64,000 nt of DNA from an uncultured Bacteroidia bacterium (lineage in GTDB: Bacteria > Bacteroidota > Bacteroidia > Bacteroidales > UBA932). Below the pieces are notes generated by a model that worked only from the letters and a program-made list of their open reading frames with translations, searched no databases and was not told the origin of the DNA. A program made the translations under genes and the position numbers. The stretch is taken from positions 124,001-188,000 of the forward strand of contig CADCHE010000002.1 of assembly GCA_902801205.1 (NCBI GenBank), given 5' to 3'. This document shows, piece after piece, positions 23,880 through 33,216 of this stretch. Position 1 is the first letter of the stretch, and each line of letters opens with the position of its first letter.

Positions 23880-25178
23880 CTACACGTGGAAGGCCACGCG
23901 GAGTTCCTCGATCTCCTTGTCGGTGATCGGCTTGAGGTTGCCCAGCGGGGCGGCCATGACGAGGGAGCGGGCGCTGAAGTCGGCCACCTCCAGGCGGTCG
24001 AACGTGTTGATCAGCTTGTCGCCCGTCACCACCACGCCGTCGTTCGCGATCAGCACGCAGGGCTTCTGGCGGAACTCCTCGGCAAGGTTGTTCAGGTCGT
24101 CGTACTGGCTTCCGAACGGGAAGATCGGGATGTCCTGCAGGAAGATCCAGGCCTCCGGGATCGTGCGCACGTCGAACTTGACGCCTGTCGTGCAGAACGC
24201 CATCAGCGAAGGGGACTGCGTCATGATGATGCTGTTCACCTTCGGGTTGCGGCGGTAGATCTCGTAGTGGAGGGCGACGGCCCGCGAGGCCATCTTGCCG
24301 GCTTCCACCATGCCGTCCTTCACCTGGACGATGTCTTCCGGATCGAGGTCCCAGCGCTGCACGTTGGAAGGCGTGATCAGGAAGTCGTTGCCGCGCCAGC
24401 GGACGGAGGCCGTACCGTACGAGCTGCACATCAGCCCCTGGGAGCAGGCCCGGCGGACGATGGTGCAGATCTCCGAACGGATGGCCCGCTCATCGGACGG
24501 ATGCTTCACGCCCATGAAGTGCTGGAACGGCGTATTGATCGCCTGCTCGTGCTTGAGGATCTGCTCCTGGGTCAGGAAATTGGGCTTGCCGAGCGTCTTG
24601 GCGTTGAGGATGGTCCGGGCGCAGAGCTCCAGCGTCTCGAAGCGCTGGTATGCGTCGGCGATGTCTTCGCCCATCAACACCACGCCGTGGTTCTCCATGA
24701 TGACCGCCTTGTAGTCGGGGTTGCTCTTGAATTCCTTGACAATCATTTCGCCGAGCTTCTCGCTGCCCGGCAGGGCATACGGCGCGAAGCCGACGGGTCC
24801 GCAGACGGCCCGCGCCTGCGGCAGGATGCTCGTGTCCGGCACCTTGTGGACGACACTGAACGTGACCAGTCCCGGCGGATGGGCGTGGATGACCGACCGC
24901 ATGTGCGGATACATCTTGTAGATGGCCCGGTGGAACGGGTATTCCGACGAAGGACGGTGGGGGCCGACGATGGTCCCGTCGGCCTTCACGCACATGATGT
25001 CGGAAGGCTTCAGGGACCCTTTGTCGATGCCCGCAGGGGTGATCCAGATGTCGCCGTTTTCATCCATGATGGAGACGTTCCCGCCGGAGGTGGTCGTCAT
25101 TCCGCTCCGGTAGATCCGGCCGATGATGATGGCGATCTGCTCGGCGGGGTGCATCAGCGTTACATCCAGTTGTTTCAT
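23880..25178 (-). CDS. Double class II aldolase/adducin-family protein
   Basis: A 432-residue protein made of two class II aldolase domains. The N-terminal half (about 1-200) has GGNVSIMDENGDIWITPAG, the zinc ligands HAHP and the later MENHGVVLMG, so it looks catalytically competent. The C-terminal half (about 225-432) keeps the fold signature (GTASVRWRGNDFLITPS) but has MTQSPS in place of HxHP and ANDGVVVTG in place of NHG, so it has lost its metal ligands. These aldolases split sugar-1-phosphates such as fuculose- or rhamnulose-1-phosphate, or act as epimerases. Last gene of a three-gene minus-strand operon (22-bp gap). Confidence 0.8.
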   Translation of the reverse strand: MKQLDVTLMHPAEQIAIIIGRIYRSGMTTTSGGNVSIMDENGDIWITPAGIDKGSLKPSDIMCVKADGTIVGPHRPSSEYPFHRAIYKMYPHMRSVIHAHPPGLVTFSVVHKVPDTSILPQARAVCGPVGFAPYALPGSEKLGEMIVKEFKSNPDYKAVIMENHGVVLMGEDIADAYQRFETLELCARTILNAKTLGKPNFLTQEQILKHEQAINTPFQHFMGVKHPSDERAIRSEICTIVRRACSQGLMCSSYGTASVRWRGNDFLITPSNVQRWDLDPEDIVQVKDGMVEAGKMASRAVALHYEIYRRNPKVNSIIMTQSPSLMAFCTTGVKFDVRTIPEAWIFLQDIPIFPFGSQYDDLNNLAEEFRQKPCVLIANDGVVVTGDKLINTFDRLEVADFSARSLVMAAPLGNLKPITDKEIEELRVAFHV

Positions 25179-25200
25179 GATTTGCTTGATTTAAATGACG

Positions 25201-27159
25201 TTATGCCAACATGACCTGGCCGCCGGAGATCGGAATCGCCTGGCCGGTTTCGTTGGTCTGCTCGATGGCGTAGAGGATGGCCCGGCAGACATCCACCGGG
25301 TTGCAGCCCTTGCGCATCGGCACCTGGGCGAGGTAGAAGTTCTTCACGTCCTCGACCGTCTTCGCGCCGGGCACCTTGCCGGCGTTCAGGTACTGGATGA
25401 ACAGGCCGTTGACCGGGTCGCTCCACAGCGGACCGTCGTAATAGTTGCCCGGGCACACGCTGTTGACCTTCACGCGGAAGGGCGCGAGTTCGAGGGCGAA
25501 GGACTGCGTCAGGCCGATGCCGCCGAACTTGCCGCCGGCATAGGCGAAGTTCGCCTTGCTGCCGCGCAGGCCGCTCTTGGAGTTGACCTGGACGATGTCG
25601 GCGAAGTACTCGGGATCGGCCGCCGTCTCGATCTTCATGATGTGCGAGGCGACCTTGGCGCAGAAGAAGTAGGCTTCGTAGTTGATCTTGGTGACGAACT
25701 CGAAGTTCTGGGGCGTCATCTCCTCCAGACCGCCCGCGCGGACGACACCGGCGTTGGAGACGAACACGTCAAGGGCGCCGAAGTTGACGATGGTCTCCTT
25801 CATCAGGTTGGCCAGCGAGTCGAGGTCGGCCACGTTCGTCTTCACGAAGATGGCCTTGTTGCCCTTGGCGATTTCGTTGAAGGAGGCGGCGGTCTTTGCG
25901 CCCACCACGTCGTTGAGGTCGGCCACCACGATGTTGGCGCCCTGGGTCATCAGTTCACGCGCGATGCCCTCGCCGAAGCCCTGGGCGGCGCCGGTGACGA
26001 TGATGGTCTTGCCCTCGGCGCGGCCCTTCGCACCGGTGGCAGCCACCTTGCGGCGGTAGTTCTCCACCTCCCAGTTGTCGATGAAGTTGATCCAGGCCGG
26101 CTCCATGGCGTGCTCGCCGCCGAAGCCCTGGGCGTAGAAGGCCACCTTCATCGCGTCGTAGAAGACCTCGGTGATGATCTGGGCGTTCTTGGCGTTGTCG
26201 CCCACGGCCACGAGGCCGATGCCGTTGATGAGCAGCACCTTGGGGGTGTAGCCCTTGCGTGCGACGAAATCTTCGATCTTCTGCTCGGCTTCCTTGCATT
26301 TCTCTTCGGGCGTCTCGGCGCCGATGTAGATGTACTCGCTCTTGCAGTAGACGATGATGTCCGGGGTGAACGGCTTCCCGACTTTGGCCGCGGCGGCCTC
26401 GTCGGCGATGAACTTGTCCACCAGGGCATCCTTGGTGACCTTGAGGGTCTTCAGGCCGCGGCCGCTGCGGGACAGGAACTGGCGGATGGCCGGGATGACC
26501 TCGGTGACACAGTCGCAGACGGGAGACTCGCCGGCGGGGAGTTCCTCCGTGCGGGCGAGGATCTTCTCCAACACCTCGGCGTAGATGGCGTCGATCTCCT
26601 CGGTGGTGTCGGCGGCCACGAAGATGCCGTGGTTCTGCAGGAAGATGACCTGCGGCTCGGCGCCGTTGGCGGTCTTGTAGGCCTGGATGCGGTCATAGAC
26701 CTTCTTGAAGAGGGTGTAACCCGGGTCGGTGTATTCGATGTACAGGGCCTTCGGGAAGAGTTCCTTGCAGGTGGCTTCCGCCTGGGCGGAGCACATCAGG
26801 CCGTTGACCGCCGTCGGGTGCAGGTGCACCACGTAGGCGAAGTTCATGCAGTTGTGAAGAGACGTCTCGACGGAAGGACGGCGGTCCTTCGTGATGCACG
26901 CGGCGGCGAGGTCGTTCTTGACCTGCTCCTCGCGCAGGGCCGTGTCGGTGCTGTAGACTTTCTCGCCCATCGGGTTGAGGAGGGCACGGTCGAGGACCGC
27001 GAATCCGTCTTCGGTGATGGTGGCGAGGGCGTGGCCGCTGGCCTTCACCCACAGTTTCTCGGCATTCTTGTAAGAGGTGTTTCCGCCTCCGGCAATGACA
27101 AAGCGCGCGTCGCACCCGTATTTGCGGGAGACGGCAACCAGATTCTCAATCTCTTTCAT
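25201..27159 (-). CDS. Bifunctional class II aldolase / short-chain dehydrogenase
   Basis: A 652-residue cytoplasmic fusion. The N-terminal half is a class II aldolase (GGGNTSYKN; HLHPTAVNGL; FLQNHGIFV with zinc-ligand histidines). The C-terminal half, from about residue 385, is an NAD(P)-dependent short-chain dehydrogenase (TGAAQGFGEGIA nucleotide-binding motif, YAGGK catalytic Tyr/Lys). This layout matches bifunctional rhamnulose-1-phosphate aldolase/dehydrogenases, which cleave the sugar phosphate to DHAP and lactaldehyde and oxidise or reduce the latter. The sugar (rhamnose, fucose or another) is inferred; rhamnose fits the GH78 genes nearby. No kinase, isomerase or permease gene is present here. 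Confidence 0.82.
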   Translation of the reverse strand: MKEIENLVAVSRKYGCDARFVIAGGGNTSYKNAEKLWVKASGHALATITEDGFAVLDRALLNPMGEKVYSTDTALREEQVKNDLAAACITKDRRPSVETSLHNCMNFAYVVHLHPTAVNGLMCSAQAEATCKELFPKALYIEYTDPGYTLFKKVYDRIQAYKTANGAEPQVIFLQNHGIFVAADTTEEIDAIYAEVLEKILARTEELPAGESPVCDCVTEVIPAIRQFLSRSGRGLKTLKVTKDALVDKFIADEAAAAKVGKPFTPDIIVYCKSEYIYIGAETPEEKCKEAEQKIEDFVARKGYTPKVLLINGIGLVAVGDNAKNAQIITEVFYDAMKVAFYAQGFGGEHAMEPAWINFIDNWEVENYRRKVAATGAKGRAEGKTIIVTGAAQGFGEGIARELMTQGANIVVADLNDVVGAKTAASFNEIAKGNKAIFVKTNVADLDSLANLMKETIVNFGALDVFVSNAGVVRAGGLEEMTPQNFEFVTKINYEAYFFCAKVASHIMKIETAADPEYFADIVQVNSKSGLRGSKANFAYAGGKFGGIGLTQSFALELAPFRVKVNSVCPGNYYDGPLWSDPVNGLFIQYLNAGKVPGAKTVEDVKNFYLAQVPMRKGCNPVDVCRAILYAIEQTNETGQAIPISGGQVMLA

Positions 27160-27189
27160 TTTATAGATACTTGATTATGAATTGTTTCC

Positions 27190-28299
27190 TTACTCTTCCA
27201 CCGCTTTCTCGATGAGTTCGGCACCGGCGTCCGCGCCTTCCAGGCCGGCCTGGTGGGCGGCCACGATGCACGCGCCGCGGTAGTTCGTCGCGCGGAGTTT
27301 CTCGGACAGGCCTTCCGCGTGGTCGCGGGTCCGCAGGCGGATCGGCTCCAGGGCGGGCGTGTTGTGCTCGGACCCGAAGGTGACGGTGAAGCCCTCGTCC
27401 TGGAGATAGTCGGAATACTGCTCGAGCACGGCGGTCGTGTTGCGGGTGGTGATGAACTCCACGGAGGTGAAACCGCGCTTCTTCAGCGTGTCGGCCGCTT
27501 TCTGCAGGTCGCCTTCGAAGTCGGTGAAATTGCCCTTGGCGTCGTCGGCGAGGAACGGATAGGTGGGGATGCCGCCGGCGGCCTTGATGATGTCGCAGAC
27601 CGTCTCCATCGGCAGGAATGCCTTCGGATCCTCGGGAACGAAGGCCGCGCCGCCGCTCTTGAGGAGCTTGCTGCGGATCTCGTTCTCCACGGCCGCGTTG
27701 TTGTCGAGGGAGGACTTCAGCGGGTTGCCGCCGAAGACCTGCTCGTAGAGTGACAGTTTGTCAGCCTCGGTCTTCGCCTTGGCGTCGACCGCCATGCGCA
27801 GGGCCGTGGCGAGGTGACGCTCGCGGACCGAACCGCGGGTGAGGTCCTTCACGACGGCGGCGAAGTCGATGTGCAGGCCGGACCCGATGGCGGCCAGATG
27901 GTCGTTCAGCTTCGCGCACATCCGCTCCACCTGGGCGTTGGACTCGGCCTTGACGGCGGCCAGCTGCCGGGCGGGCTCGCCCTTCAGGATCACCGGGTAG
28001 GCGAGACCCTTGCCGCTGAGGTAGGTGCGGCCGGGGTTGTTGGGGTCGTTGACCCGCAGGCCGGCGGCCTGGTCTTCGCTGTTGAGGGAGATGAATTCGA
28101 TGTTGAACAGGGGATAGAGCTTGCGTTCGGCGCATTTCTCCTTCCATTCTCCATAACCGTCAAGGCTATAGAAGTCATTGATACCTACCACCTTGACACC
28201 TTCTTCCCGGGCCATGTCGAGGGCCTGCTTCACATCTTTGAAAGCACTGAAGGAATACGGGGTGTGCAAATGGGCGTTGACATCAAAAATCTTTTTCAT
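27190..28299 (-). CDS. PHP-domain-like protein heading the aldolase operon
   Basis: A 369-residue protein. The N-terminus FDVNAHLHTPYSFSAF resembles motif 1 of PHP phosphoesterases (HxH). The second motif is altered (INDFYSLDG in place of the usual TDH), EFISL corresponds to the conserved Glu strand, and FGSEHNTPALEP near 310 resembles a late histidine motif. A helical insertion of about 130 residues fills the middle. It may be a metal-dependent hydrolase or phosphatase with reduced ligands; its step in the pathway is unknown. It is first in the operon (30-bp gap to the next gene), which suggests a dedicated role. Confidence 0.6.
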   Translation of the reverse strand: MKKIFDVNAHLHTPYSFSAFKDVKQALDMAREEGVKVVGINDFYSLDGYGEWKEKCAERKLYPLFNIEFISLNSEDQAAGLRVNDPNNPGRTYLSGKGLAYPVILKGEPARQLAAVKAESNAQVERMCAKLNDHLAAIGSGLHIDFAAVVKDLTRGSVRERHLATALRMAVDAKAKTEADKLSLYEQVFGGNPLKSSLDNNAAVENEIRSKLLKSGGAAFVPEDPKAFLPMETVCDIIKAAGGIPTYPFLADDAKGNFTDFEGDLQKAADTLKKRGFTSVEFITTRNTTAVLEQYSDYLQDEGFTVTFGSEHNTPALEPIRLRTRDHAEGLSEKLRATNYRGACIVAAHQAGLEGADAGAELIEKAVEE

Positions 28300-28382
28300 A
28301 TGAATAGCTTTAAATGATCATTCGCAGTAAGTGTCTGCTGCAATCTTCGTTCCGCAAAAACGCGGGTGCCGCAAAACGTCTT

Positions 28383-28390
28383 CAAAGTTA
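28383..28390 (-). promoter_or_regulatory. Promoter of the aldolase operon
   Basis: TAACTTTG on the minus strand, with TTTC about 21 bases upstream as a weak -33 element. The leader to the ATG at 28299 is about 83 bases, much longer than at most other promoters here, leaving room for leader control. Confidence 0.45.
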
Positions 28391-28423
28391 CTAAATATTC
28401 CACCTATTTTAGAAAATAATTCG

Positions 28424-28431
28424 TAAGTTTG
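28424..28431 (+). promoter_or_regulatory. Promoter of the GH78-LRR-MBL operon
   Basis: TAAGTTTG on the plus strand, 28 bases upstream of the ATG at 28460 and divergent from the aldolase operon. The two -7 boxes are 33 bp apart, so one factor bound between them could control both units. Confidence 0.5.
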
Positions 28432-28459
28432 TAAGAAATGCAATAACACTTTTTAGAAA

Positions 28460-30199
28460 ATGAACCCCATGAAACGCTTCTTTGTTCTCGCGCTGAGCGC
28501 CTTGGCGCTGGTGCAGGCCGTTTCCGCACAGCCCGCCGACCCGAAGGTCCAGCGGAAGGAGACGGAGTTTGTCAACGATTACATCACCCCGACCCGCATC
28601 GTCTGCTCCTCCGGATCGATCAAGGGACAGGAGAACCTCCTGAACCCCTATGTCGGCCAGGTGTCCACTTCCGAGCCGAAGGTGACCGTCTTCCGGTCCA
28701 CCGCGGACAAGAAGAGTTCCATCCTGCTGGACTTCGGCAAGGAGATCCAGGGCGGCATCCAGATCGTCCAGGCCATTGCCGGCAACCAGAAGGCGGTCCG
28801 TTTCCGCCTCTGCCTGGGCGAGTCCGTCAGCGAGGCCCTGAGCAGCGTGGACGAGAAGGGGACGACGGCTACCAACGAGCACTCCGTCCGTGACTTCGAA
28901 ATCTCCGTGCCCTGGCTGGGCGCCGTCGAATACGGCAACAGCGGCTTCCGCTTCGCCCGTCTCGACCTGCTGGACTGCGACATCGATGTCCCGATCCTGG
29001 CCGTCCGCGCCATCGCCCGCTACCGCGATATCCCGTACCTGGGCTCCTTCAAGTGCAATGACGACCGCTTGAACCAGATCTGGCAGACGGGTGCCTACAC
29101 CGTCCACCTCAACATGCAGGACTACCTGTGGGACGGCATCAAGCGCGACCGCCTTGTCTGGATCGGTGACATGCATCCGGAAGTGATGGCGGTGAACACC
29201 GTCTTCGGCAACCACAAGGTGGTCCAGAAGAGCCTCGACTACGTGCGCGACGGGACGCCCGTCTCCAGCTGGATGAACGGCATCTGCTCCTACTCCCTCT
29301 GGTGGATCATCATCCATCACCATCTCTACGAGTGGTACGGCGACAAAGCGTACCTCAAGGAGCAGCAGGCGTACCTGACCGACCTGCTCCACAATGTGAT
29401 GAAGAACATGGACGGCACGAAGGAGGCCTATTCCGCCGGCCGTTTCATCGACTGGCCTTCCAACGACAAGCCGGCCGTGATCCACGCCGGCCTGCAGGCC
29501 CTCTCCGTCCGCGCCCTCGAAGCGGGTGCCGACATGGCGGGCTGGCTCGGTGACAAGGCGCTCCAGAAGGAGTGCAAGATGGTCGCCAAGCGCCTGCGCA
29601 AATACGTTCCGGACAACATGGGCAACAGCCAGGCGGCCGCCCTGCTTTCCATCCAGGGCATGCTCGACGCGAAGAAGGCTTCGAAGATCATCATCGACAA
29701 CGGTGCCGACCAGTGCACCTCCTTCATGGGCTACTACCTGCTCGAGGCCCTCGCCAAGAGTGGTGACTACCAGGCCGCGATGGACCTGATCTCCGAATAC
29801 TGGGGCCGCATGCTCGACCTGGGCGCCACCACGTTCTGGGAGGATTTCAACTATGTGAACGCCAAGAATGCGGGCCGCATCGACGAGATCGTCCCCGAAG
29901 GCAAGTTCGACATCCACGCCGACGGCGGTGCCTACTGCTACGTCGGCCTGCGCCACAGTTTCTGCCACGGCTGGGCTTCCGGTCCCACCACCTGGCTGAG
30001 CCGCCACGTCCTCGGCATCGAGCCGGTCGAAGCCGGCTTTGCCAAGGTCCGGATCGAACCGCACCTGGGGAACCTGACCTGGGCGGAAGGTACCTTCCCG
30101 ACGCCGAAGGGCGTCATCAAGGTGTCCCACAAGAAGGGCGCCGACGGCAAGGTCGTCTCCACGGTCGAGGTCCCCGAGGGCATCGAGGTGGTGAAATAG
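28460..30199 (+). CDS. Secreted GH78-family alpha-L-rhamnosidase
   Basis: A 579-residue protein with a signal peptide; the Met at 28469 (MKRFFVLALSALALVQAVSA) may be the true start. It has a short N-terminal beta domain (about 30-190), then the (alpha/alpha)6 core with GIKRDRLVWIGDMHPEV, the acidic catalytic block of GH78, and HSFCHGWASGPTTWLSRHVL near 500, followed by the small C-terminal beta domain. It lacks the long N-terminal modules of the GH78 protein at 5233-7365, so the two probably have different substrates. First gene of a tightly packed plus-strand operon and divergent from the aldolase operon. Confidence 0.88.
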   Translation: MNPMKRFFVLALSALALVQAVSAQPADPKVQRKETEFVNDYITPTRIVCSSGSIKGQENLLNPYVGQVSTSEPKVTVFRSTADKKSSILLDFGKEIQGGIQIVQAIAGNQKAVRFRLCLGESVSEALSSVDEKGTTATNEHSVRDFEISVPWLGAVEYGNSGFRFARLDLLDCDIDVPILAVRAIARYRDIPYLGSFKCNDDRLNQIWQTGAYTVHLNMQDYLWDGIKRDRLVWIGDMHPEVMAVNTVFGNHKVVQKSLDYVRDGTPVSSWMNGICSYSLWWIIIHHHLYEWYGDKAYLKEQQAYLTDLLHNVMKNMDGTKEAYSAGRFIDWPSNDKPAVIHAGLQALSVRALEAGADMAGWLGDKALQKECKMVAKRLRKYVPDNMGNSQAAALLSIQGMLDAKKASKIIIDNGADQCTSFMGYYLLEALAKSGDYQAAMDLISEYWGRMLDLGATTFWEDFNYVNAKNAGRIDEIVPEGKFDIHADGGAYCYVGLRHSFCHGWASGPTTWLSRHVLGIEPVEAGFAKVRIEPHLGNLTWAEGTFPTPKGVIKVSHKKGADGKVVSTVEVPEGIEVVK

Positions 30200-30219
30200 C
30201 TTTTAGATGATGACGCCGG

Positions 30220-32241
30220 ATGGTACGCAGGTGGTTGATATGGCTTTGCGCGGGAATCGCCCTGATGGCGGCGCTGCCCGGCTGCTTCCCGGAGAAGGCA
30301 CCGGTGGAAGCGGCGGGCACATTCCCCCTGAGCGCCGGCCTGACCGCCTATCTTGCGGACCATCCGGACGCCTTCCCCGGCACGCTGCACCTCAACATCC
30401 TGCCGGACGGCCGCATCGCGAAGCAGGGGTCGACGCTCTCGCTCGTTACGCGGCTTGTCATCCGTGATCCGGAGAACAAGTACGGCATTACGCAGCTGGA
30501 CGACCTGATGGGGTATCTTTCCTCGCTGCAGGAAGTGACGGTCGAAGGGACCGGCATCCGCAGCCTCCCGCTGGCGGGGCGAGGGGAACTGACCCGCGTG
30601 GAATGCGCGGGCAGCCATTCCCTGACCCGCCTGGATTTCTCCGGCTGCGCGAAGCTCCTCTCTCTGAAGGCTACGGACTGTGCGCTGGAACAGGTCGTGC
30701 TGGGTTCCCATCCGCTTTTGGGAACCGTGCACCTGGCGGGCAACCGTCTGGAAAGCCTGGACCTTTCCGGCTGCCCGGCCTTGTGGAACCTCGATCTGTC
30801 CCGCAACCGCTTGTTGCAGCTGGATATCTCCTCTTTCGAGGGGCTGTCGGCCTGGGACGTGACCGGGCAGGCTTCTGCGGAGCTGCATCTCCGGCTCCGG
30901 CACGACCAGCTGGGCGAGGGCGGAAAGATGGACGGGAACGTCCGCCGTTCCTATTCGGATGTGGATTTCCTGCAGACGGAATGGGTGGGAAGTGTCTCCG
31001 CCACCGATGCGAGGGTCTGGGTCAAGGTCTCGTCCATGCCCGGCGCCGTGCGGGAGCGCGGGGTCTTTTTCTCCAAAGAGACGGATGATCCGTATGTCGG
31101 GAACGGCATCCGGGTGAAGGCGTCGCAGGAAAAGGAGCGCTTCCTGTGCTGGCTGGACGGGTTGGAACCGGAAACGACGTACCACGTCAGGGGCTATCTC
31201 TCCGTCCTCGTGCAGGATGTTCCGACTTATTACTACGGCGAGGTTCTGTCATTTACCACGGCCAGCACGGCCGCTCCCGCCCTGCCGGATGGGGAACGGC
31301 TCATTTCCTTTGCCGACGAGGAGGTCAGGAAGATCTGTGTCGGGCACTGGGATGCGGACGGGGACGGGGAACTGTCCTTCGCGGAGGCATCGGCCGTCTC
31401 GGATATTTCGGAGGCCTTCCAGCGGCAGTCGATCCGTTCCTTCGAGGAATTGCGCTTCTTTACCGGCTTGAAACGGATCCCTCCCTATGCCTTCGAGGCA
31501 TGCACTTCCCTGTCGAAGATCGCGTTCCCGTCCTCCCTCGAATCCATCGGGGAGTATGCGTTTGCCGGATGCTCCTCTTTGAAAATGCTGGACATTCCCC
31601 CGCTGGAAACGATTGAAAGCGGTGTGTTTGCAGGAAGCGGGCTGGTATTTGCGGACGTTCCCGAGGGGGTGAAGGCCCTTGCATCCTTCGTCTTCGACAA
31701 CTGTCGGGAACTGGGGAGCGTCCATCTCCCTTCCAGCCTTGAAAGCATTGGTAAGAATGCGTTTTACGGGTGCGTTGCCTTGAACGACGTGCAGATGGGC
31801 GACCATGTCCGGGAAATCGACGACCATGCCTTCGATGGCGCGGCGGTCCTCGCTTCCATTGCGCTTCCCGGCTCCTTGCGGAGGCTGGGCCGGTGCGTCT
31901 TCAGCGACTGCATGTCCTTGCGCGGACTTGCGCTGCCGGAAGGAATGGAAGAATGGGGCCGCAGTTCCGTCTATCATTCCGGAATCGAGACCATTACGCT
32001 GCCCGCTTCGTTGCAGCGGATTTCCTCTTTGGCTTTGGAAGGATGTCGCGGGCTGAAGACCCTCACCGTGAGAGCGAAGACTCCTCCCGTTGTTTTCCAA
32101 GAAACCGAAGCCGCCATGGACAGCTCCGCCCAGGACCAACCGCTGGGAGCCCCCGAAACGCTCGAAAAGGTAAAGGTCCCGGATCTGTTTGCCTATCAAC
32201 ATGCCGTCGGCTGGGCGGATTTCGCCCATAAACTGCACTGA
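30220..32241 (+). CDS. Leucine-rich-repeat surface lipoprotein with EF-hand-like loop
   Basis: A 673-residue lipoprotein (lipobox ALPGC, Cys22). Order: a short N-terminal segment ending in VIRDPENKYGITQLDDL; LRR-type repeats (about 95-220: LTRLDFSGC, LESLDLSGC, LWNLDLSRN); a FN3-like beta domain (about 250-350, ETTYHVRGYLSV); a Ca-binding-type loop DADGDGELSFAEA near 375; and BspA-type LRR_5 repeats (IPPYAFEACTSLSKIAFPSS) to the end. Such proteins usually bind surfaces or ligands. Paralogue of the 34152 protein, which it brackets with two MBL genes. Gap to the rhamnosidase gene is 20 bp. Confidence 0.82.
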   Translation: MVRRWLIWLCAGIALMAALPGCFPEKAPVEAAGTFPLSAGLTAYLADHPDAFPGTLHLNILPDGRIAKQGSTLSLVTRLVIRDPENKYGITQLDDLMGYLSSLQEVTVEGTGIRSLPLAGRGELTRVECAGSHSLTRLDFSGCAKLLSLKATDCALEQVVLGSHPLLGTVHLAGNRLESLDLSGCPALWNLDLSRNRLLQLDISSFEGLSAWDVTGQASAELHLRLRHDQLGEGGKMDGNVRRSYSDVDFLQTEWVGSVSATDARVWVKVSSMPGAVRERGVFFSKETDDPYVGNGIRVKASQEKERFLCWLDGLEPETTYHVRGYLSVLVQDVPTYYYGEVLSFTTASTAAPALPDGERLISFADEEVRKICVGHWDADGDGELSFAEASAVSDISEAFQRQSIRSFEELRFFTGLKRIPPYAFEACTSLSKIAFPSSLESIGEYAFAGCSSLKMLDIPPLETIESGVFAGSGLVFADVPEGVKALASFVFDNCRELGSVHLPSSLESIGKNAFYGCVALNDVQMGDHVREIDDHAFDGAAVLASIALPGSLRRLGRCVFSDCMSLRGLALPEGMEEWGRSSVYHSGIETITLPASLQRISSLALEGCRGLKTLTVRAKTPPVVFQETEAAMDSSAQDQPLGAPETLEKVKVPDLFAYQHAVGWADFAHKLH

Positions 32242-32273
32242 TTTTTTGAATGGATTGATTTAAAACCGATCAT

Positions 32274-33197
32274 ATGGACAGAAGAAACTTTTTGAAGGCA
32301 ACGGGCGCCGCTGCGGCGGGCCTGGCCGTCGCGGGCCTCGCGCCCGAGGCCGCCGCTTGGAGCAAACAGGAGAAAGCCCTGTTCGGACCGAAGATGAAGG
32401 GACACTTCACGATGAAGCAGATCTCTTCGGTCACCGACACCATCGGCAACTCCTATCTTTTCCGTACGAAAGGCGGGAAGGTAATCATTGTCGACGGCGG
32501 CTTCGAGACCGAGTCCGACAACCTCCGGAAAAACATCGCCGAGGCAGGCGGGCACGTGGACTACTGGTTCATCACGCATCCGCATCAGGACCACATGGGG
32601 GCCTTCGACTCCATTTTGCGGGACCGGCGGGGCCTCACCATCGACAAGCTCGTGTACTCCCGTGTTCCGGACGCCTTCCTGGACTGTGAACCGAGCAATG
32701 CCGCCGACGCACGGCGGTACTACCGGACCATCGACGACACGACTTCGGGCATCGACTTCATCGACCTGCACACCGACGGTCACCGCTTCGACATCGACGG
32801 CATCGGGATCATGGTCCTCTGCGTGGCCCATCCGGAAATGGAACGGAAGCACTACAACAACATGTCGATGATCATCCGCTTCTGGGACGACAAGAAGAGT
32901 GTCGTGATGCTGGGCGACGCCGGCGTGGAATGCGGTGACCAGGTCCTGGCGAAGTATCCGAAGGAACTCAACTGCGACTACATGCAGATGGCCCACCACG
33001 GCCAGAGCGGCTGCTCCGAGGCCTTCTACAAGGCCATCGACTTCCGTGCGTGCCTGTGGCCTACGCCCTCCTGGGTATGGGACCCGGCCCCGCAGCATAC
33101 CCACCTGAAGACGCGTGACACCCGTCGCTGGATGGACGAGAAGGGCATTACCGAGCACCACGTGAGCTGCTTGGAGAAGGACTGGATCCTGCTTTGA
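32274..33197 (+). CDS. Tat-exported metallo-beta-lactamase-fold protein, copy A
   Basis: A 307-residue protein with a twin-arginine signal (DRRNFLKAT, then an Ala-rich stretch). The metal motif HPHQDHMGAF is near residue 101, followed by VMLGDAGVE (Asp ligand) and MAHHGQSGCS (His ligand), the arrangement seen in ComEC/Rec2-like MBL domains. All main ligands are present, so hydrolytic activity on an exported substrate is plausible; the substrate is unknown. The neighbour at 33217 is a close paralogue, and the N-terminal fragment at 1-429 is a more distant Tat-MBL protein. Confidence 0.85.
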   Translation: MDRRNFLKATGAAAAGLAVAGLAPEAAAWSKQEKALFGPKMKGHFTMKQISSVTDTIGNSYLFRTKGGKVIIVDGGFETESDNLRKNIAEAGGHVDYWFITHPHQDHMGAFDSILRDRRGLTIDKLVYSRVPDAFLDCEPSNAADARRYYRTIDDTTSGIDFIDLHTDGHRFDIDGIGIMVLCVAHPEMERKHYNNMSMIIRFWDDKKSVVMLGDAGVECGDQVLAKYPKELNCDYMQMAHHGQSGCSEAFYKAIDFRACLWPTPSWVWDPAPQHTHLKTRDTRRWMDEKGITEHHVSCLEKDWILL

Positions 33198-33216
33198 CCT
33201 CTTTACCCAGGCTGTT

